DNA of 64,000 nucleotides, from positions 2,976,001 through 3,040,000 of the forward strand of contig NZ_CP035283.1 in assembly GCF_004103755.1 (NCBI RefSeq). The letters run 5' to 3'. The translations under genes and the position numbers were made by a program. Numbering within the stretch: position 1 is the first letter of the stretch; the number at the start of each line of letters is the position of its first letter. Below, piece after piece: positions 32,607-41,750 of the stretch. The DNA is from Caproiciproducens sp. NJN-50. GTDB taxonomy: Bacteria; Bacillota; Clostridia; Oscillospirales; Acutalibacteraceae. The notes under the pieces are model-generated. The model did not search any database, was not told the origin of the DNA, and worked only from the letters and a program-made list of their open reading frames with translations.

Positions 32607-33530
32607 TTATTTCGGCAATTTCAGTTTCTGCCCGGCGTAGATGGTATCCGAGCTCAGCCCGTTCAGCGTCTTAATTTCCTTATACCGTGCGCCGCTTCCG
32701 AGCTTTTTGGCTGCGATGCCCCAGAGGGTGTCACCTTTGGCCACGGTGTAGCTTTCAAAGGTTTCCGTGGTTGAAGTGCTTTTCCCGGAAAGAATCTCGT
32801 TGACCTTTGCCTGCACGGCGGCATAGTCATGCCCGGCGGCGGTCAGGCGATTTTTTCGCTCCACGCCGTTGCCCCAGTTACCGCGGATGACTTCCCGTGC
32901 CAGTGCGTCGACAGATTTACTTCCAGATGAGGAAGATGCTTCAGAGCCGCCGTTTTCCAGCAGGCGATTGACCTCTGCGCGGAAAGTGTCCATAGACTTC
33001 CCGTGCTTGGGGAACCAGTGCATCACATCGCCGTGGTTGCTGGCGATGCCCAACTCATGCCCCTCGCTGTGGCAGATGAGGTACGGCCGCTCCGGGCGGA
33101 TGCCGTACTGTTTGCAAAGGTAAGCGCACAGCTCGGCTGCCTCCTTGTAAACCGCATTGAAATACGCGGCATCGGAGAGATTGTCCTCGCAAATCTCGAA
33201 ACTGATGTGCGTGTCGTTGCCGGAGCCTTGGGAGCCGCTCCCGCAGTGCCAGCCGCGCATGTTCCACGGCAGCGTCTGGTACGTTGCAATCATCCCGTTC
33301 GCCAGCTTACCAATAAAAGCATGAACGCAGACCTGCCGTCCGCCCGGTTTGTCGGTGTTCCAGTGGTTGTTGTACTGGTTTTTGCCCAGCAGACCGTCGT
33401 CCGGACCCACATAGCGCTTGAGATTGGGATTGTTTGCCCCGGTGGAATGCACCATGATGCCCCGGGGCGTGATGGTTCTGCCCGCCTTATAGCAGGCGTT
33501 GCTGGTCAGAATCAGTTTGTGTAAATTCAT
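32607..33530 (-). CDS. Phage endolysin: N-acetylmuramoyl-L-alanine amidase
   Basis: The 307-residue protein has an N-terminal Amidase_2 domain (about 1-175), with zinc-site histidines in IMVHSTGAN and LICHSEGHELG. A Cpl-7-type wall-binding motif follows (VDALAREVIRGNWGNGVERKNRL), and a C-terminal LysM (YTVAKGDTLWGIAAKKLG; IYAGQKLKLPK). It cleaves the muramoyl-Ala bond during lysis. Its start overlaps the holin stop by 4 bp. A strong terminator follows. Confidence 0.92.
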   Translation of the reverse strand: MNLHKLILTSNACYKAGRTITPRGIMVHSTGANNPNLKRYVGPDDGLLGKNQYNNHWNTDKPGGRQVCVHAFIGKLANGMIATYQTLPWNMRGWHCGSGSQGSGNDTHISFEICEDNLSDAAYFNAVYKEAAELCAYLCKQYGIRPERPYLICHSEGHELGIASNHGDVMHWFPKHGKSMDTFRAEVNRLLENGGSEASSSSGSKSVDALAREVIRGNWGNGVERKNRLTAAGHDYAAVQAKVNEILSGKSTSTTETFESYTVAKGDTLWGIAAKKLGSGARYKEIKTLNGLSSDTIYAGQKLKLPK

Positions 33531-33946
33531 TTCTCCTCATCCTTTCCGCTTCGTTCATGAAGCTGTTCCAGAACCGCCTTCAGTTTTTCGGGGATGGGAA
33601 GTCCCAGATGCCCCGCGTTTTCGAGTATGCTCACACCCTCGTTGGACAGATAGAAAAAGATAACCGCCGTGCGCACCGCGCCGCCGTCGCCCAGCACCTG
33701 GCTGTCGATGATGCCGCCCACGCCCACCAGCGCGAAAATGAGCACCTTGCGGGAAATGCCCTTGAAGCCGATTTCGCTGGAGAGCTTTTTGTCGGCGATC
33801 GCGCACAGCACGCCCGTCAGATAGTCGAGAACGACAAACGCCAGCAGCGCGTAGAGAAAGCCGTCCCACCCGCCGAGGAACCAGCCGAGTGCGCCGCCGA
33901 CAGCGGCCAGCGCGGCCTGGACCCAAACCCAGATTTCCTTCATCAT
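33527..33946 (-). CDS. Phage holin (toxin secretion/lysis type)
   Basis: The 139-residue protein has three to four membrane segments (WVQAALAAVGGALGWFLGG; FLYALLAFVVLDYLTGVLCA; VLIFALVGVGGIIDSQVLG) and the family phrase LDYLTG. It is a Phage_holin_4-type protein that opens the membrane for the amidase. GGAGG lies before tandem ATG codons at 33946 and 33943. Confidence 0.9.
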   Translation of the reverse strand: MMKEIWVWVQAALAAVGGALGWFLGGWDGFLYALLAFVVLDYLTGVLCAIADKKLSSEIGFKGISRKVLIFALVGVGGIIDSQVLGDGGAVRTAVIFFYLSNEGVSILENAGHLGLPIPEKLKAVLEQLHERSGKDEEK

Positions 33947-33975
33947 AAAACCTCCGTTTCTTTGCTTGGTATGTA

Positions 33976-34010
33976 TAAAAAAAGCGCTCCCGCACAACGC
34001 GGAAACGCTT
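33976..34010 (-). terminator. Terminator at the end of the tail operon
   Basis: On the minus strand AAGCGTTTCCGC and GCGGGAGCGCTT pair around GTTGT and are followed by a T-run. It separates tail genes from the lysis genes. Confidence 0.8.
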
Positions 34011-34023
34011 GAATTTGTGGTTG

Positions 34024-35727
34024 TCACAGCGACAGGATCAGTTCGGCAAGCTGGTTCATCACAGCCGCACGGGGCCTGCCGGTGCCGAGTTCCTCCCAGT
34101 CCGGTTCCGGTACGGCAAAGCCGGAGTCGGTGCTGTACTGGTTGATGACCGCAATCACCGGCTCCACGGCGGTTCGGATTTCCAGAATATGAAGGGGCCA
34201 GTTTTTCATTTCCGTTCTGCCCGCTGTGATTTCCTCGCTCCACGAAACCGGCGCAAGGCCGTAGTAATTGCGCACGGTGTTGACGGCGGTGCGAAGCGCC
34301 GTGATATGGCTTGCCTTGACCTTGGTTTCGTTGGTCGTGATTGCTTCAAACGGAGACGTCAGCACTGTAAACGATCGAGAAATCTCCGCGCTGGGCGCTT
34401 CAAAATCTGTGTTTACGCACCGCACCGTGAGCGTTTTTGCTCCCGCCGACTGTGACTCGGCCTTGAACATCACCGCCGCACTGCCGCCGACTTCTCCGCT
34501 GGGAGAAAAGAGGGACGGATTGTTCACACCGTCCCACCAATTTCCTGTGCCGATTTTCACCTGCACCACCTGTTCGGAGGGCTGTGCGCCGGTGGTCATC
34601 AGCACACGGGGATTCGGGTTGTAGGTGGACGCGCCGTTCTTCGGCGCCGCGATTGCCGGCTCGTCGCAGGCGGCCGCCACGCAGAGGATAGAGTTGGACA
34701 CCTGCTCGGCGGAATAGACGTCCAGCGTGTCGATGGTCCACAGGCCGTATTTTGTGTAGGTTCCCGGTTCGGTCGACGCCGTCACCGTCCGTGAACCGGA
34801 GGATGCCGACAAATCAAAGGTTTCCAGCACATTCCACGATGTCCAGGTCGAACCGTCCGTGGAGGTTTTGCTTGCCAGCATATAGCCCTTGATGGGACTG
34901 GTGCCGCCCGACGCGTCGCTCCATGTCAGCGTGATGGGGCCTGCGCTGTAAACTGACGGAGTCGCCGTCAAAGTTGTCGCAGGCTGAGGCGGCGTATTTT
35001 TCCGCACGGAATTGGAGGACACCTTCCAGCCCGAATAGTAGCTGGAGCCGGCGGAGCCCTGCGTGCGCACCCGGAACCGGCGGTAACTGCCTCGCGCGGC
35101 GGGCGGCGCGACCGACAAACTTCCCGACCCGGAAGAGGAAGAAACCGTGCTCAGCGCCGTCCAGCTTCCCCAGTCGGCGTTGTTGGCGGAATCGCTGTAC
35201 TGGACTTCAAAGCCGGTGACGGCGTTGTTCGTGCCGCCGGACGCGCCGCTCCACGAGAGCGCGGCACTGCCTTCCGCCACCGTCGGGGAAACGGAACAGG
35301 CAGACGGCGCGCCGCAGGCGGTGGTTAACAGTGCGGAACTGGTTACGGTATAGCCGGAATTGTCGATCACGCCGGAATTCAAGGTAAGCCGCCCGTCCGA
35401 CACCACCCGGAATCGCACGCCCTGCGTGGTGTTGCCGGTTGTGGAAGAACAGGTTACCGTCACAGAACGGTAGCGGGGCGCGGTGCCGTCCCAGTTGTCG
35501 TTGTCAGGGGCCTTGATGCGCACCTGCCCGGACGAGCCGTTGACGGTAATGGTGCAGAGCAGGGCATAGCCGCTGTGAATGTAGGAACCGGAGGAGGCCA
35601 GCGCCGCCGCAATCGTAAAATGGTAGGTCATCTGGCTGTTGTTCGGCCGGCTTTTGGAATAGGTGATGGTGTATTTGACCGTCGGGCCGCTGCCTGCGTT
35701 CAGGGTTACGCCGTTGATATCCGCCAC
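34024..35727 (-). CDS. Phage tail protein with fibronectin/Ig-like repeats
   Basis: The 567-residue protein is Ser/Thr-rich with several beta-sandwich repeats: Fn3-like blocks occur around PSACSVSPTVAEGSAALSWS, TGFEVQYSDSANNADWGSW and PITLTWSDASGGTSPIKGYM. The C-terminal 120 residues are a more helical domain (ITALRTAVNTVRNYYG). It is probably a baseplate or fibre protein that contacts the host wall. It is the last tail gene before the lysis cassette. Confidence 0.75.
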   Translation of the reverse strand: MADINGVTLNAGSGPTVKYTITYSKSRPNNSQMTYHFTIAAALASSGSYIHSGYALLCTITVNGSSGQVRIKAPDNDNWDGTAPRYRSVTVTCSSTTGNTTQGVRFRVVSDGRLTLNSGVIDNSGYTVTSSALLTTACGAPSACSVSPTVAEGSAALSWSGASGGTNNAVTGFEVQYSDSANNADWGSWTALSTVSSSSGSGSLSVAPPAARGSYRRFRVRTQGSAGSSYYSGWKVSSNSVRKNTPPQPATTLTATPSVYSAGPITLTWSDASGGTSPIKGYMLASKTSTDGSTWTSWNVLETFDLSASSGSRTVTASTEPGTYTKYGLWTIDTLDVYSAEQVSNSILCVAAACDEPAIAAPKNGASTYNPNPRVLMTTGAQPSEQVVQVKIGTGNWWDGVNNPSLFSPSGEVGGSAAVMFKAESQSAGAKTLTVRCVNTDFEAPSAEISRSFTVLTSPFEAITTNETKVKASHITALRTAVNTVRNYYGLAPVSWSEEITAGRTEMKNWPLHILEIRTAVEPVIAVINQYSTDSGFAVPEPDWEELGTGRPRAAVMNQLAELILSL

Positions 35728-35743
35728 TGTAAATCACCCGCCT

Positions 35744-36247
35744 TCATTCATAGACCGCCGTAATCAGCGAATTGACCGTGCCGCACAAAGATGTGTCCAG
35801 CCGCCGGTCGGTAATGTCCCCGGCGGCAAGGCCGACCGCGCCCGCCGCGACGGCAATATCCGCCAGCGCCAGCTCATAGATGTTGTCGCTCCGGGTCAGC
35901 GATGGAGCAGAGGGAGACGCTTCCGCCGTTCCCGTCAGCACAGCCGCGGAAATCTTGCGCTCCACCGCGTCCCAGCGAACGACCACCCGGTCGATGCGGG
36001 GATTCACGCCGTCCGCCGCCGCAAGCGTCAGGTTCAGTTCCTCTGTATTTTCATAGGCATAACCATTAATCCACGCACTGCCGGCGAGGACGTTCACCGA
36101 CAGCCCGCCGCCCGGCGTCACACGCAGATTGTCAGCGTTTGTGTAAAAGATGCCGTTTGACACCAGCTTTGCAAAATATCCCGCGAAGTCGGCGGCATCG
36201 TACATTCGATCGCCGCTTGTGCTGTTGAAAAATCCGCTTTTCTCCAT
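35744..36247 (-). CDS. Phage baseplate/tail-fibre upstream protein
   Basis: The 167-residue protein begins MEKSGFFNSTSGDRMYDAADFAGYFAKLVSNG and continues with LSVNVLAGSAWINGYAYEN, a pattern seen in receptor-binding or baseplate wedge proteins of clostridial siphophages. It is encoded directly against the Gp37-like gene (no gap) and 16 bp before the Fn3 protein gene. Confidence 0.75.
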   Translation of the reverse strand: MEKSGFFNSTSGDRMYDAADFAGYFAKLVSNGIFYTNADNLRVTPGGGLSVNVLAGSAWINGYAYENTEELNLTLAAADGVNPRIDRVVVRWDAVERKISAAVLTGTAEASPSAPSLTRSDNIYELALADIAVAAGAVGLAAGDITDRRLDTSLCGTVNSLITAVYE

Positions 36248-37288
36248 TTACATCGCCCCTTTCAGTTTCTGCGACAGCGTGAGCACGCCCTTGCCGAAGG
36301 TAATGTCAAGACTCTGCCCGGTGCTGTCGTAGCTCTCCTCAATCTCTGTGATGCGGGTGGTAAGCGTCACGCCCCATTTCTTTGAAACTACTTTCACGGT
36401 CTGCCCAAGGTCAAAATCCGTGCCGTAGGTCAGATTGCCGTGGGGATTGACGGACGCGTCGAAGGACTGCGTCATCGCAAGCTCGCTTAACTTGCTCTGC
36501 CCCTGAAAGAGCAGGGCGGCGGTGTATTCGTCCCCGAAATCCTCGGAGCGGAGGCTTTTAGCGTCCACAAATACCTCCCGGCGTTCAGTACCCTCGCTTT
36601 CCCCGTACACGGCAAAGACGCGCTCCACGCCTTCGCCCTCGCCGCCAACCAGCGCCACGTTGGCGTAGTCCGCGGCGCTTTTCGTAAAGGTCTGGGACGT
36701 GAGATTTTCATACTCCCAAGAAAACACCGCCTGCGATTGCTCGCCCTTGTACAGCGTGACGGTGAAGATTCCGTTTGCCGGATTGAACACCGCTTTGATG
36801 CCGGCGTCCGCCGCTTCGCATAAACCGGCTACCGCATCCATGAGATTTTTGTAGGAAATCTGCGTGCTGACCGGGTCCGACAGCCCGCCCCCGTCATAGA
36901 CGAGGAAGTCCATCCTCCGGTCGGTGTTGCCCGGGCTGATGAGGTGGTTATTGATTAACTGCCCCACGCAGTCGGCGAGCGTGTCGTTTAGGATTTCCGT
37001 GTCCCATACAATGCGCCGCGCGAGGTAAGAAACGGCGAACCGCCCGCTGACGGTGATGAGCTCTTTTTCCTCCTGCGAGATTTCCGCATACTCAATCACG
37101 CCGGCTTCCTCGCCGCCGCTTTTCCATAAAAGACTGCCCAGCGTCAGCAGAGCAAGGTTTCCCGCCGTGGCGATGGCCTTGAGTTCAAAGCTCCCGCATT
37201 GGGAATACTTCCTTGTCCAGCGCAGATATTCAAACGACTCCACAACACCGGCAGGTTGGCGGTTCGCGTCAAAGACATACAGTTCCAT
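36248..37288 (-). CDS. Siphovirus Gp37-like tail protein
   Basis: The 346-residue protein matches the ReqiPepy6 Gp37-like tail family: MELYVFDANRQPAGVVESFEYLRW at the start, FELKAIATAGNLALL and LGQTVKVVSKKWGVTLTTRI near the end. It is a tail-tip (Tal/hub) component placed after Dit in the usual order. Conservation is of structural type; no enzymatic motif is visible. Confidence 0.82.
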   Translation of the reverse strand: MELYVFDANRQPAGVVESFEYLRWTRKYSQCGSFELKAIATAGNLALLTLGSLLWKSGGEEAGVIEYAEISQEEKELITVSGRFAVSYLARRIVWDTEILNDTLADCVGQLINNHLISPGNTDRRMDFLVYDGGGLSDPVSTQISYKNLMDAVAGLCEAADAGIKAVFNPANGIFTVTLYKGEQSQAVFSWEYENLTSQTFTKSAADYANVALVGGEGEGVERVFAVYGESEGTERREVFVDAKSLRSEDFGDEYTAALLFQGQSKLSELAMTQSFDASVNPHGNLTYGTDFDLGQTVKVVSKKWGVTLTTRITEIEESYDSTGQSLDITFGKGVLTLSQKLKGAM

Positions 37289-37338
37289 TGAAAATTTACC
37301 TCTTTCAAAAAGGCGGTGCGCCAGCGCGCACTTTTACA

Positions 37339-38190
37339 CTACACTCCCAGATACTGCGGACGGTAGTACAGGCTGACCTCCAGTAGTTCCTTGCCCGCCG
37401 CCGCGTCATAGCGGAGCGTGGTCGTGCCCGGCGGCAGCTGAAGAAAAGTCGAGCCGGTGTCCAGCAGGCTGAACACGCTGACTTCTTCGCCGCTTTGTAC
37501 ATGCACCACCCGCTTGCCCGCGAAATGGGTGTAGACGCGGATTTCCTCGCCGGCGGTCAGGACGGTGTTCAGGCGGACATATTCGCCGGTGGCGACGTCC
37601 ATCAGTTCGGGGTTTTCTACCTCACCAAGAGCCCGAAACACAATCCGGCACCCGCAGGACACATCCCCGGGATTTTCCACCGTAATAATCTGACTGGGCT
37701 GGCGGGAGCCGAATTCCACGCCGCCGTCGGGGATTTCCAGCACGAAATGAAAGAGCGGCGTCCAGCGGGCCAGCTCCGCGCGGACTTCCGAGAGCGCTTC
37801 AAAAAAGGGCGAGGGGCACAGCAGACTGACGAAGAAGCCTGGCGCGCGCTCCCTGCCCGAGGTGGTGAACCCGGCTTCCTCCACCACGCAGGCAATCTGC
37901 TTTCCACGATAAATCAGCGTGCCCTGCTGTTTGGGCGTGAATATCCGCAGAAACTGCTTTCGGCGCTCGTATGCCGCATCGGGCGAGGATGCCACAATCG
38001 TACCTTCCAGCGTAATGTTGCGCATGTCCAGCGCGGAGGAAATGAAAAAAGCGCCGTCCTGCCGGGGCGCCTGAAAGGTGTTGACGGTCTGGCGGACGCT
38101 TCCCGCGCCGTCAAGCTTCGTCAGAAAGAACGGCTTTGCCTGCCGCAGTGTCAGTTTATCTCCCGATTCATTGGTATAGATCAGTTCCAT
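37339..38190 (-). CDS. Distal tail protein (Dit-like)
   Basis: The 283-residue protein has the Dit-type N-terminal half (RQTVNTFQAPRQDGAFFISS, ERRKQFLRIFTPKQQGTLIY) and a galectin-like C-terminus. The start MELIYTNESGDKLTL at 38190 follows GGGGGACGGC. The gene lies between tape measure and Gp37-like genes, the canonical Dit position. Confidence 0.82.
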   Translation of the reverse strand: MELIYTNESGDKLTLRQAKPFFLTKLDGAGSVRQTVNTFQAPRQDGAFFISSALDMRNITLEGTIVASSPDAAYERRKQFLRIFTPKQQGTLIYRGKQIACVVEEAGFTTSGRERAPGFFVSLLCPSPFFEALSEVRAELARWTPLFHFVLEIPDGGVEFGSRQPSQIITVENPGDVSCGCRIVFRALGEVENPELMDVATGEYVRLNTVLTAGEEIRVYTHFAGKRVVHVQSGEEVSVFSLLDTGSTFLQLPPGTTTLRYDAAAGKELLEVSLYYRPQYLGV

Positions 38191-38200
38191 GCCGTCCCCC

Positions 38201-40627
38201 CTAAAACTCCAGCGCCAGCTTGCGCGAGAGGTTCTTAAATTCCCGGGCAAGCTCCTTTTCGGACAGCGCCTTGGGAGTAACCACCGAGATGTTCTGGGTG
38301 ATGCTTGTTCCCGTAGAAATGCTCCGCCCGGACGCGCCGGCGTTTACGGAAAAGCTGGTGGGAATGGCATTCTGCATCTCCCGGGAGACGGAAGCCATGG
38401 CGTCCGCGAAGCCCACGCCGATGCCTTCGCCCATATTCCGGCCAAGACCGGCGAACAGCGCAGAAGGCGAATGGATGCCGAAAAAGTCCTTGATGCGGTC
38501 CACGATGCCGCCGAAGAAGCCGCTGATTTTGTTCCACAGCCACGCGCCGGCGTCCGAAATACCCTGCCACAAGCCCTTGATGAGGTTTCCGCCCACCTGC
38601 GCCATCTGCCCGATGTACCCGGTGAACGCCCGGACGAGGCCCGCCACGATCTGCGGCACCGCCCTGACGATTGCCACAATGATGGAGGGCAGATTGGCAA
38701 TCAGCGACACCAGCAGCCTGACGCCGGCCGTGATGATTTTCCCGGTGTTGCCGGCGAAGGCGTTTGACAGCGCGGCGACAATCTGCGGGATAGCGGACAC
38801 AACGGTCGTGATGATGAGCGGCAGATTCTGGATCAGCGCGATGAGCAGTTTCACGCCCGCTTCCACAATGAGGGGAATGGAAATGATCAGCGCGTTTACA
38901 AGGCCGTCCACAATCTGGGGAATTGCCGCCGTCACCGCTTCGATGATCTGCGGCAAAGCGGCCACCAGCGAGGTCAGAAGCTGAATGCCGGCTTCGACGA
39001 TCTGCGGAATCGAGCCAATGAGGAAATTCACCAGCGCGGTAATAATGGCGGGCAATGCCGCCACCAGCTGCGGGATGGCGTCGAGCAGTCCCTGCGTCAG
39101 ACCGAGAATGAGCTGCAGCGCCGCTTCGAGCAGCATCGGCAGGTTTTCTACCAAACCTTGAACAATCGTCATAATTGCGCTAACAGCAGCCGGGATTAGT
39201 TTGGGGAGCGCATTTCCGATACCTTGAACCAAAGCCGTCACCAGCTGCACCGCCGCGTCGATGAGAAGCGGCAGGCTGTCGATGAGCGCGGATACGATGG
39301 TCATGACCGCGTCCACCGCCGCCGGGATAAGCTGGGGCAGAAGCGTCAGAAGCGTGTCAAGCACCTGTGTAAACAGGCTGACCACGGTGGACAGCAGTGT
39401 GGGGAGCAGTTCCCCGACCGCCTGCAGAATCCCGTCCAAAGCGGCCGGCAGAGCGGCGACGATGTTTTCAATGACCGGCGTGATGTTTTTGACCACATTC
39501 TGAAAGGCTTCCACCACGTTGCCGATCAGCAGCTGAATATCCGCGTCCGCGTCGCCCAGCCCCGCCGTCAGGTTGCCGATGGCCGACTGCATCCCGGCGA
39601 TGGAGCCGCTGATGGTTTCGGTCGCTTCCTTGGCGGTGGTGCCCGTAATGCCCATTTCCGTCTGGATGACGTGGATGGCCGCGTATACATCGTTTAAATT
39701 GCTGATGTCGTATTTCTGCCCGGACAGCTTTTCGGCGTCGGAAAGGAGCCGCTCCATCTCGGTTTTTGTGCCGCCGTAGCCGAGCTTCAGGTTGTCGAGC
39801 ATCGTGTAGTTCTGCTTGGCAAATCCCTGATAGGCGTCCTGAATCGAAGAAATGCTTGTGCCCATTTTGTTGGCGTTGTCCGCCATATCGGTAATCGCCG
39901 TGTCCGCCGCCTTTGCCGCCTTGGCGGTGTCGCCGCCGAGGGACTGGATGAGGCTGGCCGAAAAGCTGGTGACCGTCTCCATGTACTCATTGGCGGACAT
40001 ACCGGCGGTTTGGAAGGCGTTGGCGGCATAGCTCTGGACAGCCGCGCTGGAATCCTTGAACAGCGTGTCCACGCCGCCCACCAGCTGCTCGTAATCGGCG
40101 TAGGCGGCGACGACTTCCTTGCCGAGCTTGACGGCGGCGGCGCCGGCGGCGACCACGACCGCGCCCATTGCCACGCCGACGCCCTTTAAAACGCCGCCCA
40201 GCTTTTCAAACTTGGAACCGGACTTTTCCGCCTCGTCGCCGCTTTCCTTCAGTTCGTCCCCTAAATTGTCCGCGCCCTCGGTTGACTGCGAAAGCTCGCG
40301 CTTCATGCCGTTCAGCTCCGCCTGCGCTTTGTTTAATTGAATCTGCCAGTTCTGAGTACGGCGGTCGTTTTCGCCGAAGGAATCGGAGGCATTTTTCAGA
40401 GCGGCGCGCAGGGTTTCGATTTTCGCCTTCTGGGCGTCGATCTGCTTATTGAGGACTTCGTTGCGGGCGGCGGCCGCCTGCACGGATCTGTCCTGCTTGT
40501 CAAACTGGCTGGTGACAAGCTGCATTTCAGAGCCGAGCACTTTGAAGCTTTGGTTGATGTCCGAGAGCGCTTTTTTGAATTCCTTTTCGCCCTCCACGCC
40601 GATTTTCAGGCCGAAATTATCCGCCAT
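38201..40627 (-). CDS. Phage tail tape measure protein
   Basis: The 808-residue protein has an N-terminal coiled coil (about 1-130), the TMP signature around residues 150-330 (VGGVDTLFKDSSAAVQSYA; ANEYMETVTSFSASLIQSLG; NMGTSISSIQDAYQGFAKQN), and a long hydrophobic repeat region of IPQIVxAL-type units (about 380-700). It sets tail length; the repeat count is expected to correlate with tail length. It is the largest tail gene, in standard position after the chaperones. Confidence 0.93.
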   Translation of the reverse strand: MADNFGLKIGVEGEKEFKKALSDINQSFKVLGSEMQLVTSQFDKQDRSVQAAAARNEVLNKQIDAQKAKIETLRAALKNASDSFGENDRRTQNWQIQLNKAQAELNGMKRELSQSTEGADNLGDELKESGDEAEKSGSKFEKLGGVLKGVGVAMGAVVVAAGAAAVKLGKEVVAAYADYEQLVGGVDTLFKDSSAAVQSYAANAFQTAGMSANEYMETVTSFSASLIQSLGGDTAKAAKAADTAITDMADNANKMGTSISSIQDAYQGFAKQNYTMLDNLKLGYGGTKTEMERLLSDAEKLSGQKYDISNLNDVYAAIHVIQTEMGITGTTAKEATETISGSIAGMQSAIGNLTAGLGDADADIQLLIGNVVEAFQNVVKNITPVIENIVAALPAALDGILQAVGELLPTLLSTVVSLFTQVLDTLLTLLPQLIPAAVDAVMTIVSALIDSLPLLIDAAVQLVTALVQGIGNALPKLIPAAVSAIMTIVQGLVENLPMLLEAALQLILGLTQGLLDAIPQLVAALPAIITALVNFLIGSIPQIVEAGIQLLTSLVAALPQIIEAVTAAIPQIVDGLVNALIISIPLIVEAGVKLLIALIQNLPLIITTVVSAIPQIVAALSNAFAGNTGKIITAGVRLLVSLIANLPSIIVAIVRAVPQIVAGLVRAFTGYIGQMAQVGGNLIKGLWQGISDAGAWLWNKISGFFGGIVDRIKDFFGIHSPSALFAGLGRNMGEGIGVGFADAMASVSREMQNAIPTSFSVNAGASGRSISTGTSITQNISVVTPKALSEKELAREFKNLSRKLALEF

Positions 40628-40655
40628 TTGCCGCTCACCTCCTCAAAATGGGCAT

Positions 40656-40683
40656 GAAAAAGGAGCAGCCCGAAGGTTGCTCC
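40656..40683 (-). terminator. UUCG terminator after the AT-rich cassette gene
   Basis: On the minus strand GGAGCAACC-TTCG-GGCTGCTCC followed by TTTTT. It lies between the cassette gene and the tape measure gene. Confidence 0.85.
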
Positions 40684-40719
40684 TGAGTGAATATTGTTAT
40701 TGAATTTTTGCTATTACAA

Positions 40720-41088
40720 TTATTCTGTTCGTTTCAATAGTTCGCTCTCAATAAAAGCATTAGAAATATACATTGCCCTTATGATAGGCTTAAAACGCTT
40801 GTATTGAGCAGTTCCTTCATCGTACTTAGTTTGAGCTTTTTCAGTTTTACTTATAATTGAAAGCACAGGAGGTAAGGCATTTTCTAAATCTTGTTTAGAA
40901 TACATTCCAAGACTACCGTCATTCTCTATCAAAGTTTTCGAAATATACAGAGCCTTAATTCTGTTCTTTAAGAGAGAATGCTTTGATGTGCCTTCCGCAA
41001 ATTTCAATTGCATTTTTTCACATTTGCTGATAGTGGAAGATATAAGTTTTACAGCCGCATTCAGTTCTTCTTGAGAATAATGTTCCAT
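40720..41088 (-). CDS. Prophage cassette (moron) protein of two internal repeats, unknown function
   Basis: The 122-residue protein is visibly AT-rich against GC-rich neighbours. It consists of two homologous halves: SKCEKMQLKFAEGTSKHSLL with IKALYISKTLIEND, and SKTEKAQTKYDEGTAQYKRF with IRAMYISNAFIESE. Each half looks like a helical hairpin. No catalytic motif or signal is seen. It has its own promoter (41135-41163), GGGAGGG ribosome site and a UUCG terminator, the definition of a moron. It may be expressed from the lysogen, perhaps in host defence or fitness; that is inference. Confidence 0.8.
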   Translation of the reverse strand: MEHYSQEELNAAVKLISSTISKCEKMQLKFAEGTSKHSLLKNRIKALYISKTLIENDGSLGMYSKQDLENALPPVLSIISKTEKAQTKYDEGTAQYKRFKPIIRAMYISNAFIESELLKRTE

Positions 41089-41134
41089 ACAACCCTCCCG
41101 TTTCTACCTATCTACTTCTATTTAAGGGAAATTG

Positions 41135-41163
41135 ATTATACCATAATTAACATCGTAGATCAA
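41135..41163 (-). promoter_or_regulatory. Promoter of the AT-rich cassette
   Basis: On the minus strand TTGATC (41163-41158), a 17-bp spacer and TATAAT (41140-41135), with TGG before the -10. This is strong enough for constitutive host RNA polymerase expression. It overlaps the end of the second chaperone frame. Confidence 0.8.
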
Positions 41164-41351
41164 ATTCCCGGCGGGATGATGTCGTCAATGGAAAAGGTCT
41201 GTTTCGGCTTTTCCATGCCGAGAAACTGCTTGTGGCACGCCCATAAATCCAGAAACAGACCAATGGGCATCAGCCAGAATTCCTCCGTGCCTATGCCCAT
41301 CTGCACCGTCCCGTAATAGTAAAGGCGCGTGAACACTTCTTCTGTGGTCAC
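41160..41351 (-). CDS. Tail assembly chaperone, frameshift extension (GT type)
   Basis: The frame encodes EEVFTRLYYYGTVQMGIGTEE and FLDLWACHKQFLGMEKPKQT, a typical second part of siphophage tail chaperones. It can be expressed by a -1 frameshift from the preceding gene at 41363-41369, giving an extended fusion, as with lambda G-GT. An in-frame GTG at 41351 is available but has no separate ribosome site. Confidence 0.8.
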   Translation of the reverse strand: MTTEEVFTRLYYYGTVQMGIGTEEFWLMPIGLFLDLWACHKQFLGMEKPKQTFSIDDIIPPGI

Positions 41352-41737
41352 GCGCCCTGCGCGTTTTTTGCGCCGTCTTCGCTTTCACTTTCCACATTCC
41401 GCGTCGTTCCCTTGAACATCGCCTCGGTGACGGCGTTCTTGTACGCCGCCAGATCCAGCGGTGAGGTCAACAGCTCCACGTCCTCCTCAGTCAGCAGATC
41501 CTGCGGTGCGTCCTTGTTTTTGAGGTTGTGAATGAGGATGGACTGATTCGCCAGCAGGGTAATCAGCCAGATAATCTCATCCAGCGCCATCTCAAAGTTT
41601 TCGGACTTCATCAGCTTTTCTCCAAGGTTCTCCAGCCCACCGTAGCGGCGCGCGATTTCCTTGGTGGCGCGGGTGGTGAGAATCAGTTCATAATTTTTCC
41701 CGCCGATGCTAATAACAGCACTTCGTTCGTTTTCCAT
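41348..41737 (-). CDS. Tail assembly chaperone (G type)
   Basis: The 129-residue protein (SAVISIGGKNYELILTTRA, then helices to EDGAKNAQGA) sits between the tail tube and tape measure genes, where chaperones that coat the tape measure are encoded. Its last codons contain the slippery heptamer A_AAA_AAC, and its stop overlaps the start of the downstream frame, so a minority of ribosomes should make a longer G-GT product. Confidence 0.85.
   Translation of the reverse strand: MENERSAVISIGGKNYELILTTRATKEIARRYGGLENLGEKLMKSENFEMALDEIIWLITLLANQSILIHNLKNKDAPQDLLTEEDVELLTSPLDLAAYKNAVTEAMFKGTTRNVESESEDGAKNAQGA
41363..41369 (-). other. Programmed -1 ribosomal frameshift slippery site
   Basis: On the minus strand A_AAA_AAC is in the correct zero frame (gcA AAA AAC) of the first chaperone gene, nine codons or fewer from its stop. 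A -1 slip enters exactly the frame of the following ORF. Confidence 0.85.
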
Positions 41738-41750
41738 GCGTCACCCCTCC

